This document shows positions 1 to 7,892 of a stretch of 10,601 nucleotides of DNA, in pieces. The notes under the pieces are model-generated. The model made no database searches. It was not told the origin of the DNA and saw only the letters and a list, made by a program, of their open reading frames with translations. The DNA is from JBDRHL01 sp043816955 (lineage in GTDB: Bacteria > Planctomycetota > Phycisphaerae > Sedimentisphaerales > CAYZTY01). The DNA lies in the NCBI GenBank assembly GCA_043816955.1, contig JBDRHL010000134.1, positions 1 to 10,601 on the forward strand. Reading direction: 5' to 3'. The number at the start of each line of letters is the position of its first letter. Within the stretch, counting starts at the first letter, position 1. The position numbers and the translations under genes were made by a program.

Positions 1-130
1 CAGTGAACCCATAGGTGTTTAGGCTTGGTTACGGAGATTTTGGCGGAAGTGTTTGTCAAGGGGGTAGAGGAAGATATCTTTCACAGGCAGTAGGTAGAGG
101 TTTTTGCGGTCGAGTTTGCCTCGGCCCTGA
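1..130. other. Degenerate left edge, probably remnant of the N-terminal part of ackA
   Basis: No intact gene can be read here. One + frame (open from 15 to 203) shows a short stretch RYLSQA at about 72-89, and then VCLG at about 114-125. These resemble the acetate kinase segments (H)RYxSQ and (T)CHLGNG that precede GGKSVDTSMGF in intact enzymes. The distance from RYLSQ to SMGF is about 95 bases, against roughly 125 in a normal acetate kinase. The frame also differs from that of the intact C-terminal part, and TAG (12-14) and TGA (128-130) interrupt two of the frames. The best reading is an ackA N-terminal half broken by several small deletions. A junction with unrelated DNA cannot be excluded, because the window starts here. 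Confidence 0.35.
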
Positions 131-679
131 GTTTGGCCTACCTATGGCGGCAAAAGCGTTGATACCAGTATGGGATTCACGCCGAGTTCCGGATTACCGA
201 TGAGTACTCGGCCTGGCGATTTAGACCCCGGCGTAGCATGGTACCTGATGCAAGCGGAGAATCTGACACCCAAACAGTTCAACAATCTCATCAATCATGA
301 ATCTGGTCTGCTTGGAATTTCTGAAACCAGTTCAGACATGCGTGACTTGCTCAACCGTGAACCACAGGATGTACGGGTGGCCGAGGCGGTCGAACTGTTT
401 TGTTATCAGGTTAAGAAATGGATAGGCGCGTTCGCTGCAGCACTGGGAGGAGTGGAAACATTAGTATTCAGTGGCGGAATTGGTGAGAATGCTCCAGAGG
501 TCCGCGCCCGGATTTGTGATGGGCTGGGATTTCTTGGAATCGAACTCGAAGAAAAGAAAAATTCGGCGAATGAGGATGTAATTTCCACAGCGACTAGCCG
601 AGTTGCTGTCCGCATCATTCGCACGAACGAAGAATACATTATAGCCAAGACGGTTTGCCGTGTTCTCAATCTTGGCTAA
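131..679 (+). pseudogene. ackA: Acetate kinase, C-terminal half (N-terminal half damaged)
   Basis: Acetate kinase interconverts acetyl-phosphate + ADP and acetate + ATP in the cytoplasm. From about base 143 the frame reads YGGKSVDTSMGFTP, then STRPGDLDPG (containing the conserved arginine of the GTRxGDxDP motif), FSGGIGENAPEVR (nucleotide-binding motif) and RTNEEYIIAKTV (the conserved C-terminal glutamate region), ending at TAA 677-679. That is about 178 residues, matching the last 178 or so of a roughly 400-residue enzyme. The N-terminal domain, with its catalytic Asp and His, is not readable in this frame because TGA lies at 128-130. An internal ATG at 170 would start a 169-residue protein, but it would lack half the active site and has no convincing ribosome site. 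xfp follows after 18 bases, the common xfp-ackA pairing. Family identity is certain; whether it is a true pseudogene or a sequencing problem is open. Confidence 0.85.
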
Positions 680-697
680 AAAAAGGAGAATTGAACT

Positions 698-3103
698 ATG
701 AAGACAAAAACTCTTTCACCTGAACTGCTCGACAAGATGGATGCCTACTGGCGAGCCGCCAACTATCTGTCGGTTGGTCAGATTTATCTCTACGACAATC
801 CACTGCTGAAGCGACCGCTGACGCTCGCTGATGTGAAGCACATGCTGCTGGGACACTGGGGTACTACACCCGGGCAGAATTTCATTTACGTACACTTAAA
901 CCGGGTCATCAAAAAATACGACCTCGATATGATTTATGTTTCCGGTCCAGGGCACGGTGGTCCGGCCATCGTGGGCAATACTTATCTTGAGGGCACTTAC
1001 AGCGAGATATATCCCAACATCAGTCAGGATGAGGCCGGTCTTCGCAAGCTCTTTATTCAGTTTTCTTTTCCCGGAGGAATTCCAAGCCACGTATCGCCGG
1101 AGTGCCCGGGTTCGATTCACGAGGGCGGCGAGCTTGGCTATTCGCTAAGCCATTCGTTCGGGGCGGTGTTCGATAATCCCAATCTCGTTGTCGCCTGTGT
1201 TGTCGGCGACGGCGAGGCTGAAACTGGACCGCTGGCCACCGCGTGGCATTCCAATAAGTTTCTCAATCCGGCCACTGACGGCGCGGTACTGCCGATTCTA
1301 CATCTCAACGGCTACAAGATTTCCAACCCGACACTTCTGGCCCGAATTACCCGAGAAGAATTGGAACAGTTGTTCCGCGGCTACGGGTGGACGCCCTATT
1401 TCGTCGAGGGTCACGAGCCCGAGCTGATGCATGAAGCCATGGCTGTGACGCTTGACAAGGCGGTGGAGCAAATCAAAAAAATCCAGCAGGATGCTCGTGC
1501 TCGCGGCAACATCATGCGTCCAAGATGGCCGATGATCGTCCTAAATTCACCCAAGGGCTGGACGGGGCCGAAGATGATTGATGGCCTGCAGGTCGAAGGC
1601 ACTTTCCGGTCGCACCAGGTGCCACTCTCCGACCCAGCTACCCATCCCGAACACCTCAAGCTGTTGGAAGACTGGTTGAGAAGTTACCGGCCTGAGGAAC
1701 TTTTCGATGACCAGGGCTGTCTTATACCGGAACTGGCCGAACTTGCCCCCAAGGGCGAACGACGTATGGGCGCTAATCCTCACGCAAATGGCGGTATTCT
1801 GCTCCGCGACCTGCGGATGCCGGATTTCCGTGAATACGCAGAGGACGTACCCTCGCCTGGGGTGCGTGGCATCGGTGACACACATGTACTCGGGCCTTTT
1901 TTGCGTGATGTGGCTAAGCTGAACAGCGAACAGCGGAATTTTCGGGTCTTTGGCCCTGACGAGACGCTCTCCAACGGTCTGGAAGCCCTCTTTGAAGTGA
2001 CCAAACGCCAATGGGAAGCAACGACTGTGCCGAATGATGAATTTCTCGCGACCACCGGTCGCGTTATGGAAATGCTCAGCGAACACCAATGCGAGGGCTG
2101 GCTCGAAGGCTACCTGCTCACGGGGCGTCATGGGCTTTTCAACTGCTATGAGGCCTTCATTCACATCATCGATTCGATGTTTAACCAGCACGCCAAATGG
2201 TTGAAGGTAACATCACGTCTGCCGTGGCGGCGGAAGATCGCCTCGCTGAATTACCTGCTGGCCTCGCATGTTTGGCGCCAGGATCACAACGGCTTCACGC
2301 ACCAGGACCCCGGTTTCATCGACCACGTCATGAACAAAAAGGCCGAGGTTGTGCGTATTTATCTTCCGCCGGATGCAAACTGCCTGCTGTCGGTGATAGA
2401 CCACTGCCTGCGCAGCCGTCATTATGTAAACGTTGTGATCGCGGGCAAACACCCTGCACCACAGTGGCTGTCGATGGATGCCGCCGTCAAGCATTGCACC
2501 GAGGGCATCAGTATTTGGCAGTGGGCCAGCAATGATCAGGAAGTTACACCCGATGTGGTCATGGCCTGTTGCGGCGACGTGCCCACACTGGAAACGCTTG
2601 CCGCTGTTTCTATTATGCGAGAGCATCTGCCTGACCTTAAAATCCGGGTGGTCAACGTTGTCGACCTCATGAAGCTGCAGCCGCAAACCGAACACCCGCA
2701 CGGGTTGAGTGATACGGATTTTGACGAGCTCTTCACCAAGGACAAGCCGGTCATCTTTGCCTTCCATGCCTACCCATGGCTGATCCACCGGCTGACCTAC
2801 CGCCGTACTAATCATAAAAACTTTCATGTCCGCGGCTACAAGGAAGAAGGTACCATCACTACGCCCTTCGACATGACAGTGCTGAACGATTTGGATCGCT
2901 TCCATCTCGTAATGGATACCATCGACCGCCTACCTCAGACCGGTGATAAGGGCATATACCTGAAGCAGCAGCTCAAGGACAAGCTCATTGAGCACAAGCA
3001 ATTCATCGAGAAATATGGCCAAGACCTGCCGGAAGTTCGGAACTGGCAGTGGGAAACCAAATTGCAGAAAGAAAAGAAATCAACGGATAAGTCAAACACT
3101 TAG
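698..3103 (+). CDS. xfp: D-xylulose 5-phosphate/D-fructose 6-phosphate phosphoketolase
   Basis: A thiamine-diphosphate enzyme that phosphorolytically cleaves xylulose-5-P (and usually fructose-6-P) to acetyl-phosphate plus glyceraldehyde-3-P (or erythrose-4-P). At 801 residues it has the usual family length. The N-terminal PP-domain shows GHW around H53, SGPGHGGPA at 82-90 (H86), PSHVSPECPGSIHEGGELGY at about 129-148 (H131) and the ThDP motif GDGEAETGP from 170 with a downstream LNGYKISNP. FRSHQVPL gives H306, and FGPDETLSNG supplies the catalytic glutamate E422 of the Pyr-domain. The histidines line up in spacing with H64, H97, H142 and H320 of the bifidobacterial enzymes. The start at 698 follows an AAAGGAG ribosome site about nine bases upstream, and the stop is TAG. 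It looks intact. It lies 18 bases after ackA and 16 before the next gene, so the genes are probably cotranscribed. It is visibly more GC-rich than the genes downstream. Specificity for Xu5P versus F6P cannot be read from the sequence. Confidence 0.97.
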   Translation: MKTKTLSPELLDKMDAYWRAANYLSVGQIYLYDNPLLKRPLTLADVKHMLLGHWGTTPGQNFIYVHLNRVIKKYDLDMIYVSGPGHGGPAIVGNTYLEGTYSEIYPNISQDEAGLRKLFIQFSFPGGIPSHVSPECPGSIHEGGELGYSLSHSFGAVFDNPNLVVACVVGDGEAETGPLATAWHSNKFLNPATDGAVLPILHLNGYKISNPTLLARITREELEQLFRGYGWTPYFVEGHEPELMHEAMAVTLDKAVEQIKKIQQDARARGNIMRPRWPMIVLNSPKGWTGPKMIDGLQVEGTFRSHQVPLSDPATHPEHLKLLEDWLRSYRPEELFDDQGCLIPELAELAPKGERRMGANPHANGGILLRDLRMPDFREYAEDVPSPGVRGIGDTHVLGPFLRDVAKLNSEQRNFRVFGPDETLSNGLEALFEVTKRQWEATTVPNDEFLATTGRVMEMLSEHQCEGWLEGYLLTGRHGLFNCYEAFIHIIDSMFNQHAKWLKVTSRLPWRRKIASLNYLLASHVWRQDHNGFTHQDPGFIDHVMNKKAEVVRIYLPPDANCLLSVIDHCLRSRHYVNVVIAGKHPAPQWLSMDAAVKHCTEGISIWQWASNDQEVTPDVVMACCGDVPTLETLAAVSIMREHLPDLKIRVVNVVDLMKLQPQTEHPHGLSDTDFDELFTKDKPVIFAFHAYPWLIHRLTYRRTNHKNFHVRGYKEEGTITTPFDMTVLNDLDRFHLVMDTIDRLPQTGDKGIYLKQQLKDKLIEHKQFIEKYGQDLPEVRNWQWETKLQKEKKSTDKSNT

Positions 3104-3119
3104 ATGTAAAGGAAGAACC

Positions 3120-3491
3120 ATGCTTAATCACAAATTGCTTTCAACAGAAGGGATACTCATTCTCGAACCCGCAGCTCCGCTCGAAGCGGCCGATTTTGAG
3201 GGCCTGGCCCATGAGATTGATCCTTACATCGCGGAACATGGAAAATTGCCTGGGGTGATGATCCATGCAAAAGTCTTTCCAGGTTGGGTAAATATCGAAG
3301 CGTTCTTTGCGCATATGCGGTTTATTGAGAGCCATCACCAAAAGGTCCAAAGATTGGCTGTGGTGAGCGATAGTCTTCTTCTCAAAGAATTGCCTAAACT
3401 TGCCGCTCATCTTGTACATGCGGAAGTCAAACACTTCCCGGAATCGGCGTATGAAGACGCGCTGCGATGGCTTGGGAGTAGCACTCAATGA
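3120..3491 (+). CDS. SpoIIAA-like (STAS-related) small protein
   Basis: A 123-residue soluble protein resembling the SpoIIAA-like family (a STAS-type fold). Typical features are an N-terminal strand ending in GILILEPAAPLEAADFEGL, a central GVMIHAKVFPGW segment, FIESHHQKVQRLAVVSD, and a C-terminal VKHFPESAYEDALRWLG helix that closes most members. No signal peptide or membrane segment is seen. ATG 3120 was chosen because AAGGAAG lies just upstream and because it begins right after xfp with a 16-base gap. The frame stays open further upstream inside xfp, but that part is a shadow. The biochemical role of stand-alone family members is poorly known; binding to membranes or small hydrophobic ligands has been proposed. 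Its place between xfp and the sugar-phosphatase gene suggests the same operon, but no function can be deduced. Confidence 0.8.
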   Translation: MLNHKLLSTEGILILEPAAPLEAADFEGLAHEIDPYIAEHGKLPGVMIHAKVFPGWVNIEAFFAHMRFIESHHQKVQRLAVVSDSLLLKELPKLAAHLVHAEVKHFPESAYEDALRWLGSSTQ

Positions 3492-3539
3492 ATACGCAAA
3501 AACTGAACAAGATAACACAAATTAGGATATAGAAGGATA

Positions 3540-4289
3540 ATGAAAAAGCTGATTGTTTTTGATTTGGACGGTACACTTGCTGAAAGTAAATCGTCTCTTG
3601 ATGCCGAAATGTCTGCACTGCTGCATGACCTTCTCGGTATCGTCAAAGTGGCCGTTATTTCCGGAGGCGATTGGCCGCAGTTTTAAAAACAACTGCTCTC
3701 GAATCTGCCCCATGACGAACGCTTAGTGAATCTATCCATCCTTCCGACATGTGGAACAAAGTTCTTCCAATACGCAGGGGATTGGAAAAAGATCTATTCG
3801 GAAGATTTCACTGCGGATGAAAAAGAAAAAATTGTCAGTTCGCTAAAGAAGGCACTTGGAGAAGCGGGCTTCAAGGTCGAAAAGGTCTGGGGAGAGACAA
3901 TCGAAGACCGTGGAAGCCAGATAACATATTCCGCCTTAGGCCAGCAGGCCCCCCTGGAAGAAAAGGGCAAATGGGACCCTGATTTTGCCAAGCGGAAGAA
4001 GATCAAGGCAATCCTTGACACTTTTATTCCCGAGTTTTCGGTTCGACTGGGCGGTGCTACATCTATTGACGTCACCAAACCCGGCATTGACAAGGCATAC
4101 GGAGTAAGAAAACTACGAGACATCCTTGGTATTTCATTGAAAGAGATGATTTTCATAGGTGACGCTTTGTTCCCTGGTGGAAACGACTATCCGGCTGAAG
4201 AAGCAGGTGTTGTTTCTATCCCGGTTCGAGGCCCCAATGAGACTAAACGGGTTGCCGAAGCAATTATCGCTTGTCTAAGCATTAATTAA
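3540..4289 (+). pseudogene. HAD-superfamily (IIB type) hydrolase interrupted by in-frame TAA at codon 49
   Basis: Reading from ATG 3540 gives MKKLIVFDLDGTLAESKS, the HAD motif I with nucleophile and acid/base aspartates (DxDGT). VAVISGGDWPQF carries the motif II serine, and then TAA occurs at 3684-3686. The same frame continues without any shift through NLSILPTCGTKFFQYAGDW to the C-terminal core: KPGIDKAYGVRKL (motif III lysine region) and IFIGDALFPGGNDYPAEE (motif IV acidic residues), ending with TAA 4287-4289. With the stop read through, the product is 249 residues, normal for Cof/phosphomannomutase-like HAD-IIB phosphatases with a C2 cap. One base change (CAA or GAA to TAA) would explain the stop. 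A GTG at 3726 could restart translation, but it has no clear ribosome site and its product would lack motifs I and II. The substrate is probably a phosphorylated sugar. An AGAAGG lies three bases before ATG 3540, which is rather close. Confidence 0.8.
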
Positions 4290-4337
4290 CAAACGTGGTA
4301 TTGTGAAAGAATTTTATGATTATAAAGGATGTCTATT

Positions 4338-6944
4338 ATGAAATCTAATGCCGACCAACCCAAGGCGCCCGAATTGAAGCCCAATGCGAAGGATGATTTG
4401 AAATCCCTGCCCCTGCCTGAACTGCAGGCAAAATTGGAATCGTCGCCGGAAGGACTTAGTCAAGTCGAGGCGCAGAAACGGCTGACCCAATATGGGCCGA
4501 ACGAGATTGAAGAAAAAAAAACTCATCCTCTTCTGAAATTTCTTACCTATTTTTGGGGTCCAATTCCGTGGATGATTGAAGCTGCTGTGATCCTTTCGGC
4601 TATTGTACGTCACTGGGCGGATTTCTGGATAATCCTGGTTTTACTTTTAATGAACGCGGTTATCGGTTTTGGGGAAGAATATCAAGCTGGAAATGCTATT
4701 GAGGCGTTGAAGAAGAAATTGGCTCTTGATGCCCGCGTTCTAAGAGACGGTGCATGGAAAACAATACCCTCTCGCGAACTGGTTCCCGGCGATATCATCC
4801 GCCTTCGTCTGGGGGAAATAATACCTGCCGATGCAAAACTTCTGGAAGGCGACCCAATAGAGGTTGATCAGTCCGCTTTGACCGGGGAATCACTGCCTGT
4901 CGAGCGAAAAAAAGAAGATGATGTCTATTCCGGCTCAATTGTAAATCAGGGTGAAATCGAAGCAATTGTTTATGCTACTGGAGCCAACACTTATTTTGGT
5001 AAAACAGCACAACTGGTCGAAGGAGCCAAGACGGTCAGTCATTTCCAGAAAGCCGTTCTAAAGATTGGAGATTATCTTATCATCCTGGCAGTTGCCCTGG
5101 TTGCCCTGATCCTGATAACAGCATTATTCCGCCATGAAAGTATGTTGACAACATTGCGGTTTGCCCTGGTGTTGACAGTGGCGGCAATACCCGTAGCCAT
5201 GCCTACAGTTCTGTCGGTGACAATGGCAGTAGGTGCTAAGTTGCTAGCAGCTAAAGAAGCTATCGTACGAAGGCTCGCTTCCATTGAAGAACTTGCGGGC
5301 ATTGATATTCTCTGTTCAGACAAGACAGGAACATTGACTCAAAACAAGCTGACTCTCAGTGATACGGTTGGCTTTGCAGGTGTGGATAATACCAATTATA
5401 GTTAAAAGTTGCCGAAAGAATTGCATAGAATACCGATTGGAAAGGTCTCAACACCGGTTTTTTCGGGTACCGTAGGCTGAGACAATCGGCAATCAATAAC
5501 TAAATTTGGTATAACGAGCAGATTATACTTTCTGGAGCTCTTGCTTCACGGGCTGAAGACAAAGACCTTATAGATTTGGCTGTTATCGGGGGCTTGCAAG
5601 ACTCTAAAGCTCTGAGTTCCTATCAGGTTGTTCATTTCCAGCCTTTTGACCCTGTTCATAAACGAACTGAAGCCACAATTAAAGACTCACAAGGAAAAAC
5701 CTTTAAAGTCAGCAAAGGTGCCACACAGGCAATTCTTGAAATGGCAGCAAATAAATCAGATATACAAAATGAATTAGAGAAAACAGTTAATGATTTTGCT
5801 TCCAAAGGTTATCGTTCTTTGGGAGTTGCCAGAACTGACGAAAAAGAACAATGGCAATATTTAGGTGTGCTTGCTCTGGCCGACCCGCCTCGAGAAGACT
5901 GCAAAGATACCATTACCGCAGCAAAACAAATGGGTGTTAGTGTGAAAATGGTGACCGGAGATCAGGTAGCTATAGCCAAAGAAATAGCCGGTCAAATAGG
6001 ATTAGGCAAAAATATTCTCGACGCTCAAATGTTCGGTGACACAAAACACCATGAATCGAGCCGATTGGCAGAATCTATCGAAGAAGCGGATGGTTTCGCT
6101 CAGGTATTTCCCGAACACAAGTATCATATTGTGGATGTCCTGCAGAAACGAGGGCACATCATTGGAATGACAGGCGATGGTGTTAATGATGCGCCGGCAT
6201 TAAAAAAAGCCGATGCCGGCATAGCCGTATCGGGCGCTACGGATGCCGCACGGGCGGCGTCAGATATTGTGCTGCTGACACCAGGGCTATCCGTAATTAT
6301 TGATGCAATAAAAGAAAGCCGGAAAATATTCCAAAGGATGAACAGCTATGCTACTTACCGGATTGCTGAAACAATACGTGTTTTACTGTTTATGACACTT
6401 AGCATACTCGTTTTCAAGTTTTACCCCGTGACTGCCGTAATGATTGTTCTGTTGGCTTTACTTAATGACGGTGCTATTCTTTCTATAGCTTATGACAGAG
6501 CCAATATTTCAAATGTGCCTGAAGTATGGAATATGCATCGGGTACTTGGAGTTGCCACAACTTTGGGTATTACAGGTGTGATAGCATCTTTTGGTCTTTT
6601 TTATCTCGCGGAACACATCTTCAAACTGGACAGGGACACTATTCAAACCCTTATGTATCTTAAGCTTTCTGTAGCCGGACACATGACTATTTTTCTTACT
6701 CGTACCCGTGGACATTTCTGGGCGGATCGTCCTTCCAATATCCTTCTTGGTGCAGTTGTTGGCACACAATTGATTGCCACGCTGGTTGCAGTCTATGGCC
6801 TGTTTATGACACCCCCTCGGCTGGAGCTGGGCGGCGTTGGTCTGGGGATATGCTTTGGCATGGTTTTTGGTTAATGACTGGATTGAAATTTGGGCACTGC
6901 ATATCTTCGACCCTAAAAAGCCTGGCCTGTTAACAAAAAAATAA
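4338..6944 (+). pseudogene. Plasma-membrane proton-type P-type ATPase (P3A), interrupted by an insertion and a frameshift
   Basis: An ATP-driven cation pump of the Pma1/AHA2-like P3A family, probably exporting protons. ATG 4338 is preferred over ATG 4329 because AAAGGA (4324-4329) overlaps the latter but is correctly spaced for the former. The first part (4338-5389) holds the N-terminal domain with YGPNEIEEK, two membrane segments (about residues 70-110), the actuator motif LTGES (about 181-185), the next helix pair with VAAIPVAMPTVLS, and the phosphorylation motif CSDKTGTLT with D328. The second part (from 5515) resumes with NEQIILSGALASRAEDKD, then FDPVHKRTEA, SKGATQ (ATP binding), MVTGDQ, GDGVNDAPALKKADAG and membrane segments including LLALLND with the likely cation-site aspartate. 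A 122-bp element splits the gene at 5390-5511. A surplus C in the run 6812-6816 then shifts the frame; the frame beyond it reads WGYALAWFLVNDW to a TAA at 6942-6944. Repaired, the protein would be 826 residues, normal for the family. As the sequence stands, translation stops at 5403-5405, before the nucleotide-binding domain. Confidence 0.93.
5390..5511. mobile_element. 122-bp MITE-like palindromic insertion within the ATPase gene
   Basis: The outer 26 bases on each side form imperfect inverted repeats with 20 of 26 positions matching. The shared blocks are TACCAA, TAGTTA and TTGCCGA (left 5390-5415, right 5486-5511). A TAA flanks both ends (5387-5389 and 5512-5514), consistent with a 3-bp target duplication; because the boundary bases are A/T-rich, the exact duplication could differ slightly. 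Deleting 125 bp (element plus one TAA) rejoins GTG GAT AAC GAG CAG in frame, giving VDNEQIILSGALASR. The interior holds nested short inverted pairs: CCGATTG 5433-5439 with CAATCGG 5483-5489, GTCTCA 5445-5450 with TGAGAC 5478-5483, and CGGT 5455-5458 with ACCG 5469-5472. It has no coding capacity. The transposase family that would move it cannot be named from the sequence. Confidence 0.7.
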
Positions 6945-6974
6945 TGAATTGATTAATTTCTTTAGGGTATTGTT

Positions 6975-7892
6975 ATGGATACAAGAATTTTTAAATTATC
7001 GTCAAAAAATCCTATTATTTCTCCGTTGGACCTTCCGTTTCAGGCAGCGGCCGTACTTAATCCAGGCGCTGCCGAACAAGGCGATGAAATTGTCTTGCTT
7101 CTTCGTATCGAAGACCATGCTGGGTTCTCAAATCTCCATATAGCACGCAGCAAAAATGGCGTTACTGATTGGAAAGTCGATCCCAAACCGATACTTGCCT
7201 ACGGAGAGGAAGACTGGCAGTATGAGGAATGGGGATGTGAAGATGGACGAATCACATTTATACCGGAAGATAAATGCTGGTATATTACTTATACTGCATA
7301 TTCTCCCAGAGGTGCCGCAGTAGCATTAGCACGTAGCTATGACCTCGTTAAGGCTGAGCGAATCGGACTGATTTTATCACCCAGTAATAAAGACGCTGTT
7401 CTGTTTCCTCAGAAATTCGACGGCAGATGGGCAGTACTGCACCGCCCGGATGCTGGTGGTGACGAACATATATGGTCAGCCTACTCACCGGATTTGATAC
7501 ATTGGGGCGAGCCTCACTCAGTACTTTCAGAAGAAGGCGGTGCAGCGTGGGATAATATTAAGGTCGGTGCCGGGCCACCACCTATTCTTATTGAAAAAGG
7601 CTGGTTACTTATATATCATGGCGTTAAAGGCTATGGCGGCCATCTGGTCTATCGCGTTGGCGTGGCCTTGCTGGATAAGGATAAGCCCTATAAAGTTATT
7701 GCTCGGTCGCGTGAATGGATATTCCAGGCTGAGGCTCCTTATGAGCTTTCCGGTTTAACGCCAAATGTTGTCTTCCCAACCGGACTATTGCTTCGTAGCG
7801 ACGAGTTGTGGATGTACTATGGAGCCGCTGATACTTGTACATGTCTGGCTATAGCAAAACTGGACGATGTTCTGGCAGTGTTGGAGAAATAA
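6975..7892 (+). CDS. Glycoside hydrolase family 130 protein (beta-mannoside phosphorylase-like)
   Basis: GH130 enzymes are five-bladed beta-propellers, mostly inverting phosphorylases that convert beta-mannosides plus phosphate to mannose-1-phosphate. The 305-residue protein is close to the usual length. Visible family motifs, in order, are VLNPGAA (about 27-33), LLRIEDH (42-48), EWGCEDGRIT (85-94) containing the Asp at the position of the catalytic acid, KDAVLFPQK (139-147), LHRPDA (155-160), KVGAGPPPI (196-204), LLIYHGV (211-217), NVVFPTG (264-270) and MYYGAAD (280-286). No signal peptide is seen, so it is cytoplasmic. ATG 6975 has a TAGGG about seven bases upstream. It starts 30 bases after the repaired ATPase stop, so cotranscription is likely. 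The exact substrate (mannosyl-glucose, mannobiose, mannosyl-GlcNAc) cannot be read from motifs alone, and some family members are hydrolases. It appears intact. Confidence 0.9.
   Translation: MDTRIFKLSSKNPIISPLDLPFQAAAVLNPGAAEQGDEIVLLLRIEDHAGFSNLHIARSKNGVTDWKVDPKPILAYGEEDWQYEEWGCEDGRITFIPEDKCWYITYTAYSPRGAAVALARSYDLVKAERIGLILSPSNKDAVLFPQKFDGRWAVLHRPDAGGDEHIWSAYSPDLIHWGEPHSVLSEEGGAAWDNIKVGAGPPPILIEKGWLLIYHGVKGYGGHLVYRVGVALLDKDKPYKVIARSREWIFQAEAPYELSGLTPNVVFPTGLLLRSDELWMYYGAADTCTCLAIAKLDDVLAVLEK

Noticed and set aside
1547..2905. Two long antisense open frames (1547-2191 and 2213-2905, - strand) inside xfp
   Set aside because: They lie wholly within a motif-complete phosphoketolase, show no recognisable family, and are typical antisense openings in a GC-richer gene.
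2988..3119. Upstream extension of the SpoIIAA-like gene into xfp
   Set aside because: The extra residues overlap the xfp C-terminus in another frame and do not resemble the family; ATG 3120 has its own ribosome site.
3684..3686. Recoding of TAA as an amino acid
   Set aside because: Other genes in the window end naturally at TAA, and no bacterial TAA reassignment is known; a point mutation or error is simpler.
4329..4337. ATG 4329 as ATPase start
   Set aside because: It overlaps the only ribosome-binding sequence (AAAGGA 4324-4329); ATG 4338 has proper spacing.
5471..5483. GGCTGAGAC resembling part of a TPP riboswitch
   Set aside because: Only the CTGAGA hexamer matches; the second conserved block and three-way junction are absent, and the site lies inside the inserted element.
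5390..5511. Integron attC site
   Set aside because: The ends begin with GTT and finish with AAC, the reverse of the attC order, and no integrase or cassette array is visible.
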